Source: Verrucomicrobiota bacterium
GTDB lineage: Bacteria; Verrucomicrobiota; Verrucomicrobiia; Verrucomicrobiales; DEV007
DNA length: 48,805 bases
Assembly: GCA_020630975.1 (NCBI GenBank)
Contig: JAHDID010000018.1
Span: 1-48,805, forward strand
Reading direction: 5' to 3'
Position 1 is the stretch's first letter; every line of letters begins with the position of its first letter. Below the pieces are notes generated by a model. It did not search any database, was not told where the DNA came from, and saw nothing but the letters and a program-made list of their open reading frames with translations. A program made the translations under genes and the position numbers. Below, one piece after another: positions 8,099 through 16,551 of this stretch.

Positions 8099-9406
8099 CT
8101 ATCCGATCCTCTCTTTCAGCCAGGTCATCGCCTCGTCGCGACTGGTCAGGGAGCCTTCTAGCTGTAGGTCCTGTGCCTCGCGTAGGATCACTCCCATATC
8201 GGGGCCGGGAGGGTGGCCGAGATCGATCAGGTCGCGGCCATTGATGAATGGCTCGGGGATGATCGGCTGGTTGGCGAATTCTTCCTGCTTGGCTTTGACG
8301 TAGTCGTAGTTCTCGAGGTTGCCATTGCTGCCGAGGCAGTCGACGCGGTGGAGCTCTAGCTCGTCGTCGAAGTAGTCGCGCGCCATGAAGCGTTTGAGCG
8401 TCGACTTCTTCATATTCTGCACATTGATGAACTGCATGTGATGCTCCACTCCAGACACCGCAGCATCGATGGTGCGGTTTGAGTATTTCAGGCGGCGCAG
8501 GATGTCGCCAGTCATGTCGGCACCGACTTTGTCGTGTCCGTTGAAGCGGATCCGTCCATCGGCATCGTCAAAGGTCTGGGTGGCTGGTTTGGCGATATCG
8601 TGGAAGAGCACGGCGAGCACTAGCGAGAGCGGCGCGTCGGGCTCTAGGAGGCCGAGCATCATCCGTGTGTGGACGAATACATCGCCTTCCGGGTGAAACT
8701 GAGGTGGCTGCTCGCAGCCCTGTAGATCGAGTATCTCAGGGAGGATGGCGACCATCAGGCCAGAGTCCACGAGCAGGTCGAATCCGTGTACGCGGCGCGG
8801 GTGTTGCCAGATCTTGTCCAGCTCCTCGCGGATACGCTCGGGGGCGATGCTGGCGATATTTGCCGCCTCGTTCTGCATGGCTGCCCAAGTGGTGGGCTCG
8901 ATCTCGAAACCCAGCTTGGTCGCGAACCGGACGGCTCGCAGCAGGCGCAGGTAGTCCTCGGCAAAGCGCTGCGCTGGATCGCCGATGGCACGCAGGGTCT
9001 GTGCGGCTAGATCGGCCTGACCACCGACGTGGTCTACGATCTCGCCGCTGATGGGATCTTCAAATAGGCCATTCACTGTGAAATCGCGGCGACCGGCATC
9101 GGTCTGGGCATCGGTGTAGCTGACTGAGTCGGGGCGGCGGCCATCGGAGTACTCGCCATCCTCGCGGAAGGTAGCGATCTCGAAGTGAAAGCCATCGCTG
9201 CGCACCAGTATGACACCAAAGTGCGCGCCGATGGTGTCGCCATTGGGAAAGATCTTCAGTATTTGATCGGGAGTCGCGTCGGTGGCGATGTCGTAGTCCT
9301 TTGGGATATTGCCCAGTAGGCTATCGCGTACACAGCCGCCTGCGAAGTAGGCGGTGTGGCCAGCGCTCTGCAACTCTCGTACGATCGATATCGCGGAGTC
9401 TCGCAT
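8099..9406 (-). CDS. cca: CCA tRNA nucleotidyltransferase with HD domain
   Basis: 435 residues, class II CCA-adding enzyme/poly(A) polymerase family. It builds or repairs the 3' CCA of tRNAs. The head domain shows FAGGCVRDSLLG and the DYDIATDATP metal-binding motif at residues about 22-50, then RRDFTVNGLFED and RFAEDYLRLLRAVRFA (nucleotide-recognition region). An HD-type hydrolase motif (LFHDIAKP) follows near residue 270, giving the long bacterial architecture. The tRNA gene in this window lacks an encoded CCA, so the enzyme would be essential for its maturation. It ends against the palindromic element at 8017-8094, with the VanX-like gene 24 bases upstream in the same direction. Confidence 0.93.
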   Translation of the reverse strand: MRDSAISIVRELQSAGHTAYFAGGCVRDSLLGNIPKDYDIATDATPDQILKIFPNGDTIGAHFGVILVRSDGFHFEIATFREDGEYSDGRRPDSVSYTDAQTDAGRRDFTVNGLFEDPISGEIVDHVGGQADLAAQTLRAIGDPAQRFAEDYLRLLRAVRFATKLGFEIEPTTWAAMQNEAANIASIAPERIREELDKIWQHPRRVHGFDLLVDSGLMVAILPEILDLQGCEQPPQFHPEGDVFVHTRMMLGLLEPDAPLSLVLAVLFHDIAKPATQTFDDADGRIRFNGHDKVGADMTGDILRRLKYSNRTIDAAVSGVEHHMQFINVQNMKKSTLKRFMARDYFDDELELHRVDCLGSNGNLENYDYVKAKQEEFANQPIIPEPFINGRDLIDLGHPPGPDMGVILREAQDLQLEGSLTSRDEAMTWLKERIG

Positions 9407-9430
9407 GAGTTTGGGAAAATGGTTATTCGG

Positions 9431-10120
9431 TTAGGGCATCGGGATGCCCAGGTCTTTGGCGGTCACGTTGTAAACTTTGCGCGCCTTGATGGTCGCTTCA
9501 TCGTCGAAGTGCCACCATTCGTCGTTTATTTTACGAAATCCAGCATTGAGCATAGCGGTCTGTAGGACGGCTAGATTGCGGCGGATCTCGGGATCGTTGC
9601 CGGTGTATTTCGAGGCAGCTTGCTTGGAAAACACATCAAACTTGGTTGGCATCTTCACTGGCGAGCCATCTTTCTTCACTAGAGTCAGATCGATGGAGAT
9701 ACCGTAGCAGTGCCAGGACAGGCCTTTCTCTGGGGGCACCACATAGCGGGGATCTTTGACTGCTTCCCACAGGGCTTTGTGCGCCTCGGGCGGCCGCCAG
9801 GCATCCCAGATTTTTAGCGCATAGCCTTGGCGTGCGACCTCTTGCTGAGCGAGGCGGAGCTTTTTGCCGGCGTATTCGTTCACTAGGCAGGGCATCTCGC
9901 GCAGGTACAGAGGCTTGCCCGCTGCGGAGGTGATCTTGTAGCGCATGTCGATGTGTACCCCTGGTGCGGCCACCTGCACGGGCACGAGGTTGTAGCGCTT
10001 TGCCTTTCTCTCCAGAGGCGATTTTTTACTGAATAGCCCAGCAGCCTGTCCGAGAGGCAGGCTAGGCAGGCTCAGCGCGACCAAAGTCGAGAGGGCGATG
10101 ATTTGAGGCAGGGCTCTCAT
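9431..10120 (-). CDS. D-alanyl-D-alanine dipeptidase, VanX/DdpX type, exported
   Basis: 229 residues with an N-terminal signal (MRALPQIIALSTLVALSLPS). Peptidase family M15D features: the WDAWRPPEAHKAL arginine motif (105-117), SWHCYGISID (135-144, supplying zinc-binding His and Asp) and EWWHFD (about 201-206, catalytic Glu and zinc His). It cleaves D-Ala-D-Ala in the periplasm, most likely in cell-wall turnover or nutrient recycling. The genes usually found with vancomycin resistance (VanH, VanA) are absent, so resistance should not be inferred. It lies 24 bases upstream of cca on the same strand. Confidence 0.9.
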   Translation of the reverse strand: MRALPQIIALSTLVALSLPSLPLGQAAGLFSKKSPLERKAKRYNLVPVQVAAPGVHIDMRYKITSAAGKPLYLREMPCLVNEYAGKKLRLAQQEVARQGYALKIWDAWRPPEAHKALWEAVKDPRYVVPPEKGLSWHCYGISIDLTLVKKDGSPVKMPTKFDVFSKQAASKYTGNDPEIRRNLAVLQTAMLNAGFRKINDEWWHFDDEATIKARKVYNVTAKDLGIPMP

Positions 10121-10196
10121 GTGCCTCTTAGCTTAGCGTGGGCAGAGGGTTTGCCAACTGGAAGGTTTGAGAAGGCTGTGCTACGATGATGGTGGG

Positions 10197-10796
10197 ATGA
10201 CGAAGCCTTTGGTCATAGATGAAATCGGCGACGAGCTGCTGACGGCAGAAGATTTTGCCGACCTCAATATCGAGGAATGCGTGGATTTGGAAGAAGGGAA
10301 GCTAGTGTGTATGGGGCTAAATAACATTTACCACAGTAAGATTCTTACTCGCTTGGCGATTCGTTTTGGCAGTTTTGTGTTGGAGCAAAAGTTAGGCGAA
10401 ATCTTTTCTGGAGATGTCGGTGTGTTCACTCAGAAAGACCCAACCACGATTCGTGGTATTGATCTTGCCTTTGTTTCGAATGAGCGGCTAGAGGAGCAGC
10501 CAATCACAGGAGCAAAAGTCCTAGATGTCGCACCCGAGATCGCTGTAGAGATCACCTCTCCCAGCAATGGACTAGCCTATATTACTAAGAAAAATCGCGA
10601 GTATTTCAAAATTGGCGTCAAGGAAGTCTGGGTCATCATCACCGAGGCCCACGAAGTACACGTCTATCGTTCACCCAAAGATATAGAGGTCTATATCTTG
10701 GATGAAGATGATGCCGTTACTTGTCCCGATATCCTGCCAGGTTTTGCTTTGCCTCTAGAGGATATATTCGATGGGGTGCCGAGGGATATTGACTAG
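10197..10796 (+). CDS. Uma2-family (DUF820) PD-(D/E)XK nuclease-like protein
   Basis: 199 residues from ATG 10197. An upstream in-frame start at 10167 adds ten unlikely residues. The Uma2 core is clear: RGIDLAFVS, then APEIAVEITSPSNG with the acidic residues of a restriction-endonuclease-like site, KKNREYFKIGVKEVWVI, and a conserved end (LPGFALPLEDIF). The family is expanded in cyanobacteria and PVC bacteria and has no settled cellular role. No partner gene stands out. It converges with a small gene on the - strand seven bases away. Confidence 0.88.
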   Translation: MTKPLVIDEIGDELLTAEDFADLNIEECVDLEEGKLVCMGLNNIYHSKILTRLAIRFGSFVLEQKLGEIFSGDVGVFTQKDPTTIRGIDLAFVSNERLEEQPITGAKVLDVAPEIAVEITSPSNGLAYITKKNREYFKIGVKEVWVIITEAHEVHVYRSPKDIEVYILDEDDAVTCPDILPGFALPLEDIFDGVPRDID

Positions 10797-10803
10797 GGTT
10801 TTC

Positions 10804-10986
10804 CTACCCCTCCAGTTTGGCACCCTTGATCAGTCGACAAAACTCCTTCTTCGTCGCTGTGATGTGCTTGGCATTGTCTGGATCGGAGTCGAGCTCTTCT
10901 TTGTATTCTACCGATAGGCGCTCGATGTGGACGATGCGGTAGGTGCGATCGTCTTTGCGGTAGATTTGGTTTTGGTAAAGTCTCAT
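10804..10986 (-). CDS. Small conserved-looking protein at the end of the ABC transporter operon
   Basis: 60 residues beginning MRLYQNQIYRKDDRTYRIVHI, highly charged and without a membrane segment or signal. It starts ten bases after the end of the permease gene on the same strand, so it is probably the last cistron of the operon. The N-terminal pattern of beta strands with a KKEF...LIKG end suggests a small regulatory or binding module. I do not recognise the family. Its position and codon use make a real gene more likely than chance. Confidence 0.6.
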   Translation of the reverse strand: MRLYQNQIYRKDDRTYRIVHIERLSVEYKEELDSDPDNAKHITATKKEFCRLIKGAKLEG

Positions 10987-10996
10987 GGTTTGAATG

Positions 10997-12175
10997 TTAG
11001 AGAAAGCGGCTGACTAGCGTGGGCACGACTAGGCTGGCGATCCATAGTACGACTGCTGCTATCAGCAGACTGGCTAGGAGGACGAATAGGGCTTCGAATA
11101 TCACTAGAGCGCGCATCAGGGCCGGATCAGCACCCATGTTGGCGAGGTTTTGGAATTCCTCCCTACGCAGGCGGTGCGATAGGGAAAAGACTAGGAATCC
11201 GATCGCCAGTGTGGCGATACCGATAGCGGTGAGGATGGCGGTGACGACGCTCTGGATGCGAAAGACGGTGGTGAACAGCTCGTCCATCTCAGTGGTGGGC
11301 GATACGATCTGCAGATCGCTACGACCCTGTAGGTCGCCTTTTACCAGAGCTTGGGCTTTGGCCGACTCGGGCAGCACGATAGCTGCGGTGATGGGGAAGT
11401 CGGCCTGATCGCCGTGAAAGTGAAAGCTGGCGACATTCTCAGGGGTGATCTCGCGATACTCGACCACGCTGGCATTGAGCCGGATGGTGTCCCTGGTGGC
11501 TTCTTTGGGCTGCAGCTTGGCATCATCATCGATGGTGGTGACTTCGTCGTGGCCGTGGCCGAGACCTTCTACGATCCATGCGGTCTTTAGATCGACAAAG
11601 ATCGCATCATCATCCGCAGTGCCGGTCGGGGCGAGGACTCCGCAGATGCGCATTTTCAGAGGGTAAACACCTGCTAGGTCAAACATTGATCCGGGAGAGG
11701 AGATAACTGCATCGTCCACACCTAGACCACGGCGCTCGGCGACTCGAGAGCCGACCACGCACTCGCCGAGGCGAATGAAGCCACGACCGGCTGAGTAGTC
11801 GAGATCGCGAAAGCGAAAGTAATCAATACTAGTACCGACGATGCGATCGTCCTGTGCGGAAAATCGAGCATAGATAGGGATCGACTGGCAGCCGTCGCGT
11901 AGCGCCTGAGCCTCGCGCAGAGGGTAGGTGGGCTGATCTGGCTTGGTGAAGTATAGGCCATTGAAAACCAGCTCCAGCGGACTGCCTGTACGGCCGAGTA
12001 GCAGAGGAGTCTGGGCCGAGCGCTGGCGTAGGTGCTGCTCGGCACGATCGACGACTAGGGCGACGAGAGTGGGCAGTAGCCAGACTAGGGAAAAGGCCGC
12101 CACCAGTAGGAAAGTTTTCGCCTTCTTCCGGCGTAGGTAGCGGGTACCGAGATGCCAGATGCCTGCAGGATTCAT
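10997..12175 (-). CDS. ABC transporter permease, FtsX/MacB-like
   Basis: 392 residues. One membrane helix near the N-terminus (FLLVAAFSLVWLLPTLVALVV, after a RRKKAK basic patch), a long extracytoplasmic region (about residues 45-300), then C-terminal helices around IQSVVTAILTAIGIATLAIG and VIFEALFVLLASLLIAAVV. This is the layout of FtsX/MacB/LolC-type permeases, which move lipoproteins, peptides or drugs out of the membrane or transmit force. The start overlaps the end of the ATPase gene by four bases, so the two are translationally coupled. The substrate cannot be told from the sequence. Confidence 0.83.
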   Translation of the reverse strand: MNPAGIWHLGTRYLRRKKAKTFLLVAAFSLVWLLPTLVALVVDRAEQHLRQRSAQTPLLLGRTGSPLELVFNGLYFTKPDQPTYPLREAQALRDGCQSIPIYARFSAQDDRIVGTSIDYFRFRDLDYSAGRGFIRLGECVVGSRVAERRGLGVDDAVISSPGSMFDLAGVYPLKMRICGVLAPTGTADDDAIFVDLKTAWIVEGLGHGHDEVTTIDDDAKLQPKEATRDTIRLNASVVEYREITPENVASFHFHGDQADFPITAAIVLPESAKAQALVKGDLQGRSDLQIVSPTTEMDELFTTVFRIQSVVTAILTAIGIATLAIGFLVFSLSHRLRREEFQNLANMGADPALMRALVIFEALFVLLASLLIAAVVLWIASLVVPTLVSRFL

Positions 12176-12840
12176 GCGTTGGCCTCCTTTCTCAGCTCGA
12201 GCAGATCGATGGTCCGCTCGAAGTGGGGGAGCAGCGTCGGCTCGTGGGTGACCATCACCACTGTGGCACCGATCTGGTCAGCTTGCTCCAGCAGGAGTTC
12301 TACGGTTTTGCTCTGATTGGTAGGGTCGAGATTGCCAGTGGGCTCGTCGGCCAGGATGATTTGAGGGGCGGTGACCAGTCCACGGCAGATGGCAGTGCGC
12401 TGGCGCTCGCCTTGGGATAGCTGTTGTGGGTAGCGCTCGCCGTGCTGTTCGATGCCGACGCGCTGCATCAGTTGCTCGGCTCTATCGTGCGCCTGGCTAT
12501 CGAGTGTGAGCGCTGAAGTGACGCGGTAGGGCAGTAGGATATTCTCTCGGACGGTGAGGTAATCGAGCAGCTCGAATTGCTGCTGCACCAGACCGATGTG
12601 GCGGATGCGGTGAGCCTGGCGACCAGAGCGGGAGAGGGCGGAGAGATCTTGGCCATCTAGGCAGATCGTGCCATCGGCTGGGCTGAGCATGCCGCTGATC
12701 AGTTTCAGTAGAGTCGTCTTGCCGCAGCCGCTTGGCCCGATGATGGCGACCTTTTCTCCGGCAGCGATCGATAGCGAGTCGATCGCTAGGGAGAAGGTAT
12801 CCCCAGGGTAGCGGAAGCTCAGCTGTCGACACTCGATCAT
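12172..12840 (-). CDS. ABC transporter ATP-binding protein, LolD/MacB type
   Basis: 222 residues, a single nucleotide-binding domain. Walker A is GPSGCGKTTLLKL, the Q-loop falls in HIGLVQQQFEL, the signature is LSQGERQRTA and Walker B is IILADEPTGNLD, followed by the H-loop VTHEP. This is the usual form of ATPases that pair with FtsX-like permeases. It overlaps its neighbours by four bases on each side (12837-12840 and 12172-12175), forming an operon with the large unknown protein upstream and the permease downstream. Confidence 0.95.
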   Translation of the reverse strand: MIECRQLSFRYPGDTFSLAIDSLSIAAGEKVAIIGPSGCGKTTLLKLISGMLSPADGTICLDGQDLSALSRSGRQAHRIRHIGLVQQQFELLDYLTVRENILLPYRVTSALTLDSQAHDRAEQLMQRVGIEQHGERYPQQLSQGERQRTAICRGLVTAPQIILADEPTGNLDPTNQSKTVELLLEQADQIGATVVMVTHEPTLLPHFERTIDLLELRKEANA

Positions 12841-14018
12841 TCAGAGGACTGTTGGGGCGATTGACTCACCTTTTGGGTGCGCTGCTCGTCGAGCACCTGC
12901 ATGTGGCTAAACTTCCATTCGCCATCGATGGCCGATACCTGCAGATCCGCCTTGTAGCGATTGGTCCGCAGGTGAGTGTGGCCCCAGTGGTTCACATCGC
13001 CCACGGTCGCCCACTGCGCCTGTACGTCGAAGCTACCTGCTTTGGTGTCGGATGCTGTGATTTCGCAGTTTTGCAGCGCGACCGTCGAGATGCTCACACG
13101 AGGCCCGCCCTGGCCCTCTAGCTCGAGACCCTGGCGGATCTCTAGGTAGACACGCTCTAGTAGTGGCCCCTCTTCGATACTGGATTCGAGCACGGTGTAG
13201 ATATCCTCCACATCGCGGCGGTCGAAGGCGTGATAGGTATTGTGGAGTAAGCCGTCGACGATGTCTTCGGTGGTGGGCTGGTCGGGGAGTTGTGTGGCGG
13301 GATGTTTATGGGAAAAGTTAAAACCAACCATCAAGGTTCCTAGTGATAGAAGAAGCAGCGCAAAGATTGGGACCTTCTTCATCAATCTTAAAAGGAGACC
13401 AATGATAAGAGTTGGTAAGATAATGAGGTCGGGGATTCTTTTTCGTTTTTCGAATTCAATTGGAGGGATGCTGGTCAATTCCTTTTCCAAGTCTAACTTT
13501 GAATCTCTCACCCACCTGAAACTCGGCGCATCAGCCGTCAAATTTCGTCCTGAGTGGTGCTCGCCCGCAGAGAACTTTAAAGGCATCTGGGTTTGCGCGG
13601 GCCCTCTCCAGAGCCAGTTCAAATTCACTTCTGTCAGATCTTGTGTCGGTGACGACAGCGATACGCCTAGCACCGCCTCTTCCAGAGGGATCACATCGCG
13701 TTCGTCGGGCTGGTAGCCGAGTTCTTCAGTTAGTTTGATAAACTGCGCGTGCCGTTGATCGAATTCTAAGCCCTCGACCGAGATCTTTTCGGTGACTTCG
13801 GCTAGGGCTAGCGCTTTCAGCCGCTCTTTTTCGGCTGCATCGAGCTCGTTTCCGGCGATCTGCCACTGCTCGGCGAATGCTGCGGGACGGCATAGCGCTT
13901 GGACGCGCAGCTGATACTGCTCGAGCACCACAAAGCCTTGCACTGCATCGTCATCCTCAGCCATGAGGGCGGAGGAGAGCAGGCAGAGACAGAGTAAAAG
14001 CTGGCAGATCTTGGACAC
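12837..14018 (-). CDS. Unknown exported/membrane protein leading the ABC operon
   Basis: 393 residues. An N-terminal signal (MSKICQLLLCLCLLSSALMA) is followed by about 180 extracytoplasmic residues, one or two membrane segments in the middle (LIILPTLIIGLLLRLM, then VPIFALLLLSLGTLMVGF), and a C-terminal domain of about 150 residues with FDRRDVEDIYTVL and a final IDGEWKFSHMQVL pattern that recalls NTF2-like folds. I do not recognise the family. It overlaps the ABC ATPase gene by four bases, so it is probably a dedicated partner such as a substrate-handling or periplasmic adaptor subunit. The base composition of its middle third (about 13300-13650) is lower in GC than its ends. Confidence 0.75.
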   Translation of the reverse strand: MSKICQLLLCLCLLSSALMAEDDDAVQGFVVLEQYQLRVQALCRPAAFAEQWQIAGNELDAAEKERLKALALAEVTEKISVEGLEFDQRHAQFIKLTEELGYQPDERDVIPLEEAVLGVSLSSPTQDLTEVNLNWLWRGPAQTQMPLKFSAGEHHSGRNLTADAPSFRWVRDSKLDLEKELTSIPPIEFEKRKRIPDLIILPTLIIGLLLRLMKKVPIFALLLLSLGTLMVGFNFSHKHPATQLPDQPTTEDIVDGLLHNTYHAFDRRDVEDIYTVLESSIEEGPLLERVYLEIRQGLELEGQGGPRVSISTVALQNCEITASDTKAGSFDVQAQWATVGDVNHWGHTHLRTNRYKADLQVSAIDGEWKFSHMQVLDEQRTQKVSQSPQQSSE

Positions 14019-14212
14019 TGCGAGACTGTGGTGGGCAGGGCATCGATCGTCAAGTTGAGTAGGGGCTGCTTTTGTCGGTCGAGCATTATGCAGCGCGACG
14101 CTGTCGCTTTCGCCAGTGTCGTTACCTGAGCGCTTTTGTCGGGTGGCATACGGTGGATTTAGAGATTGGATTTTAACTTGCCTCTACTATTTCGAAGTGT
14201 CATTTTGTTCAC

Positions 14213-15016
14213 ATGTTGGCCCCGCTGGACAATGAAGTCATCTTCAAGAAAGCTTTCACCGATCCACTGGTGTTGCGCTCGTTTGTGCGGGATATCGCAG
14301 GAGTTGAGGCCGAGTTTGATAAGATCGAGACGGAGAAGTCGTTCACCCCTGCCGTCGGCAATGTAGATTTTTCCTACGATGTTTATGCCGAGAGCACGGA
14401 GCAGCGCATCGTAGCCGAGCTGCAAAAGGTGGAGTATGACTCTCATTTCGATCGCTTTCTTCATTACCATAATATGGCGGTAGCTGAGCAGGTGAAGAAA
14501 GGCCCTCTCTACAAGGTTGAGCGCGAGGTGCACACCATCGTGCTGCTGACGTCTGGATACTCACTTACTGATCGCAGCGGGCTGCCGATAAAGGATCCGG
14601 TACTGGTGTCGACAGTGGACCCGAAGAATCTGCAGGGCCAGGTGAGACCAATCTATAGCCACCAGCTGATATTCCTCAATCCGGCCTATCCCAAGCAGGA
14701 TCTGCCTGAGCCGTTTAAGAAGTGGTTCGAGCTGATCCGTGAATCGTTAAAAGAGGAGCAGGATCTGGATGCACTCGACAAGAGTGATCCGGGTGTGCAG
14801 CGGGCGATGGACTTAATCGAAGAACAGTGTCTGACTCCCACTGAGCGTCGCCAGATGATCGAGGAGAATGAGAAGGTGAGAACCATCGAATATGTCGGTC
14901 GACAAGAGCGGGCGGAGGGCCGAGCAGAAGGGCGCGAGGAAGAGCGTGATTTGCTGAAGAAAAAATTGAAAGATAAGGGCTTCGGGGATGATGAGATCGA
15001 TGGACTGCTATCTTGA
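14213..15016 (+). CDS. Rpn-type PD-(D/E)XK nuclease / putative transposase family
   Basis: 267 residues. The N-terminus (DNEVIFKKAFTD) and the core FSYDVYAES, IVAELQK (acidic and Gln-Lys nuclease residues), with FDRFLHYHNMAVAEQVKKG, match the PD-(D/E)XK family often annotated as transposase or Rpn recombination-promoting nuclease. The C-terminus is a charged GRAEGREEERDLLKKKLKDKG helix seen in many members. It is a lone gene with no inverted repeats or target duplication visible, so I do not call an insertion sequence. Family members in E. coli promote RecA-independent recombination; the role here is unproven. Confidence 0.85.
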   Translation: MLAPLDNEVIFKKAFTDPLVLRSFVRDIAGVEAEFDKIETEKSFTPAVGNVDFSYDVYAESTEQRIVAELQKVEYDSHFDRFLHYHNMAVAEQVKKGPLYKVEREVHTIVLLTSGYSLTDRSGLPIKDPVLVSTVDPKNLQGQVRPIYSHQLIFLNPAYPKQDLPEPFKKWFELIRESLKEEQDLDALDKSDPGVQRAMDLIEEQCLTPTERRQMIEENEKVRTIEYVGRQERAEGRAEGREEERDLLKKKLKDKGFGDDEIDGLLS

Positions 15017-15064
15017 ATCAAGCCAGTTGCATGGTGGGCAATGGTAAGCGATGTCTGCAAGACT

Positions 15065-15427
15065 ATGGACCCAGCAAAAACCGTTAGCATTCACCCGTAT
15101 TTCCGCGTCAGCTCTGAAAACATGCAGGCGTTTCAGGATAGCCTGGCTACTTTCATCGAGCGCACCAGCACCGAGCCGGGGTGCCTTTACTACGATTTCA
15201 CCATCAATGGCGATGTCGTCCACTGTCGCGAGGCCTATGTGGGGGCCGAGGGCGCTCTAGCCCATCTGGACAATGTCGGCGATCTACTGGAGAAGGCTCT
15301 GGGCATCTCCGAGCTGATCCGCCTAGAGATCCATGGTGCGGCCGAGGAGCTGGATCAGATGCGTGAGCCCCTGGGAGATCTGAATCCCGATTGGTTTGTG
15401 TTTCACAGCGGCGTGGCGAAGGGGTAA
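15065..15427 (+). CDS. Antibiotic-biosynthesis-monooxygenase (ABM) fold protein
   Basis: 120 residues from ATG 15065; an in-frame ATG at 15041 would add eight residues. The fold signature is KTVSIHPYFRV at the start, FQDSLATFIERTSTEPGCLYYDF in the centre and VHCREAYVGAEGALAHLDN, as in YgiN-like quinol monooxygenases and dimeric alpha-beta barrel proteins. Such proteins oxidise small aromatic or quinone compounds or act as stress proteins; the substrate is unknown. A hairpin-forming stretch follows at 15445-15475 (AATGGGA ... TCCCATT), preceded by a short direct repeat of GGGAAGAAT. Confidence 0.8.
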   Translation: MDPAKTVSIHPYFRVSSENMQAFQDSLATFIERTSTEPGCLYYDFTINGDVVHCREAYVGAEGALAHLDNVGDLLEKALGISELIRLEIHGAAEELDQMREPLGDLNPDWFVFHSGVAKG

Positions 15428-15478
15428 GCGATGGGAAGAATGGGAAGAATGGGATCTGCATTATTCCCATTATTTTCA

Positions 15479-16318
15479 TTACTCCCCTAGCATCTTCTCC
15501 AGCCCATTTTCCAGCAGCTCCAGAAAGGCATCTGTGGACTGCAGGGGCGCTAGGTGCTTGGCCCCAGGGACGATGGCCGACTCGATCTCGGCCACGTTTT
15601 CCTCGAGAAACTCGCGGGTCGCGTGAAACGGCGAAAACTCATCGTATAGCGCTAGCATCGGGCAGGTGATACCGGCGATGCGATCGCTGGTCAGACCGGC
15701 CACCTCAAAGGCATCAGCGCCTGCGCTGGTGTCGGCTAGCCCGCCGAGAGTGGAGATCCAGTTGGCAGAGACTGGGCCCATGTTTTTGGCTAGGATGGCC
15801 TTTTGCTTGATGCCCATCGACTGCACAGCTCGGAAAAGACGTGGGAAGTCGACATTTTCCCCGATCTCGATATCGATCTTGGCCATCTGCTCGCGCAGAT
15901 CCGACCACGGCTCAGATTGACCCATATCGGGTTCGATGTGGTTTAGCCCGGGAAAGTAGGTGTCGGAAAAGATCACTCCCTTCACCCGGTCGGGGTGCTC
16001 GACGGCGGTCTGAGTCGAGATGACGCCGCCGTAGCTGTGGCCGACCATCACAGCGGGGCCGATCTCGAGCGCATCGGCTATGGCCAGGTAGTCTGCCATC
16101 ATCTCATCGGAGCGATAGCCGCTGGGAGTGATCTGGCTGGAGCCATGGCCACGCAGATCGTAGGCTGTCACCCGGTAGCGTTTGGCCAGGCGGCCAAAGG
16201 TATTGGTGAATAGCCAGACTGCTGTATTGCTGGTGAAAGCATGTAGCAGCACCACATCGGGACCGGAGCCCTTTTGTTTGTAGTAAAACTTGCAGTCGTT
16301 GGTCTCTAGAAATGGCAT
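15479..16318 (-). CDS. Alpha/beta hydrolase
   Basis: 279 residues, a typical alpha/beta-hydrolase fold: oxyanion region VVLLHAFTSN, YDLRGHGSS, the nucleophile elbow GHSYGG, an acid in ALYDEFSPF and the catalytic His in AKHLAPLQ. No signal peptide. The family includes esterases, epoxide hydrolases and haloperoxidase-like enzymes, and nothing fixes the substrate. It converges with the ABM-fold gene 51 bases away and stands alone on its strand. Confidence 0.9.
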   Translation of the reverse strand: MPFLETNDCKFYYKQKGSGPDVVLLHAFTSNTAVWLFTNTFGRLAKRYRVTAYDLRGHGSSQITPSGYRSDEMMADYLAIADALEIGPAVMVGHSYGGVISTQTAVEHPDRVKGVIFSDTYFPGLNHIEPDMGQSEPWSDLREQMAKIDIEIGENVDFPRLFRAVQSMGIKQKAILAKNMGPVSANWISTLGGLADTSAGADAFEVAGLTSDRIAGITCPMLALYDEFSPFHATREFLEENVAEIESAIVPGAKHLAPLQSTDAFLELLENGLEKMLGE

Positions 16319-16394
16319 TTGGCAGGTGTGGGTGGCTGCTAATTTCCCATCCTACAGGCAAAGATGCAAAAGCTTCCGCTAATCAATTCGAGCA

Positions 16395-16410
16395 GCTTTA
16401 TTAATAAAGC
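16395..16410. promoter_or_regulatory. Perfect 16-bp palindrome in a 233-base intergenic region
   Basis: GCTTTATTAATAAAGC is its own reverse complement. It lies between the divergently transcribed hydrolase (start 16318) and ureohydrolase-like (start 16552) genes, a place where an operator for a dimeric repressor would fit. The rest of the region shows no gene. Confidence 0.3.
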
Positions 16411-16551
16411 GACATTCTGGTTCGTTCCGAAATCTGGAAAATCTTCGGCGCAATGCAGTCCGGTGGCAGTTACCAAATGTAGCTTGTCCGGCTGAGGGCT
16501 TGCCGATATTGTTTTCTGGCACTCTTTCCTTATTAAGTCATTCCTACCCAA

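Noticed and set aside
9431-10120. Vancomycin-resistance cluster
   Set aside because: Only a VanX-like dipeptidase is present; no VanH, VanA/B or VanRS genes are next to it, and such dipeptidases are common in cell-wall recycling.
14213-15016. Complete insertion sequence
   Set aside because: The Rpn-type protein is in a family named for transposases, but I found no terminal inverted repeats or target duplication around it.
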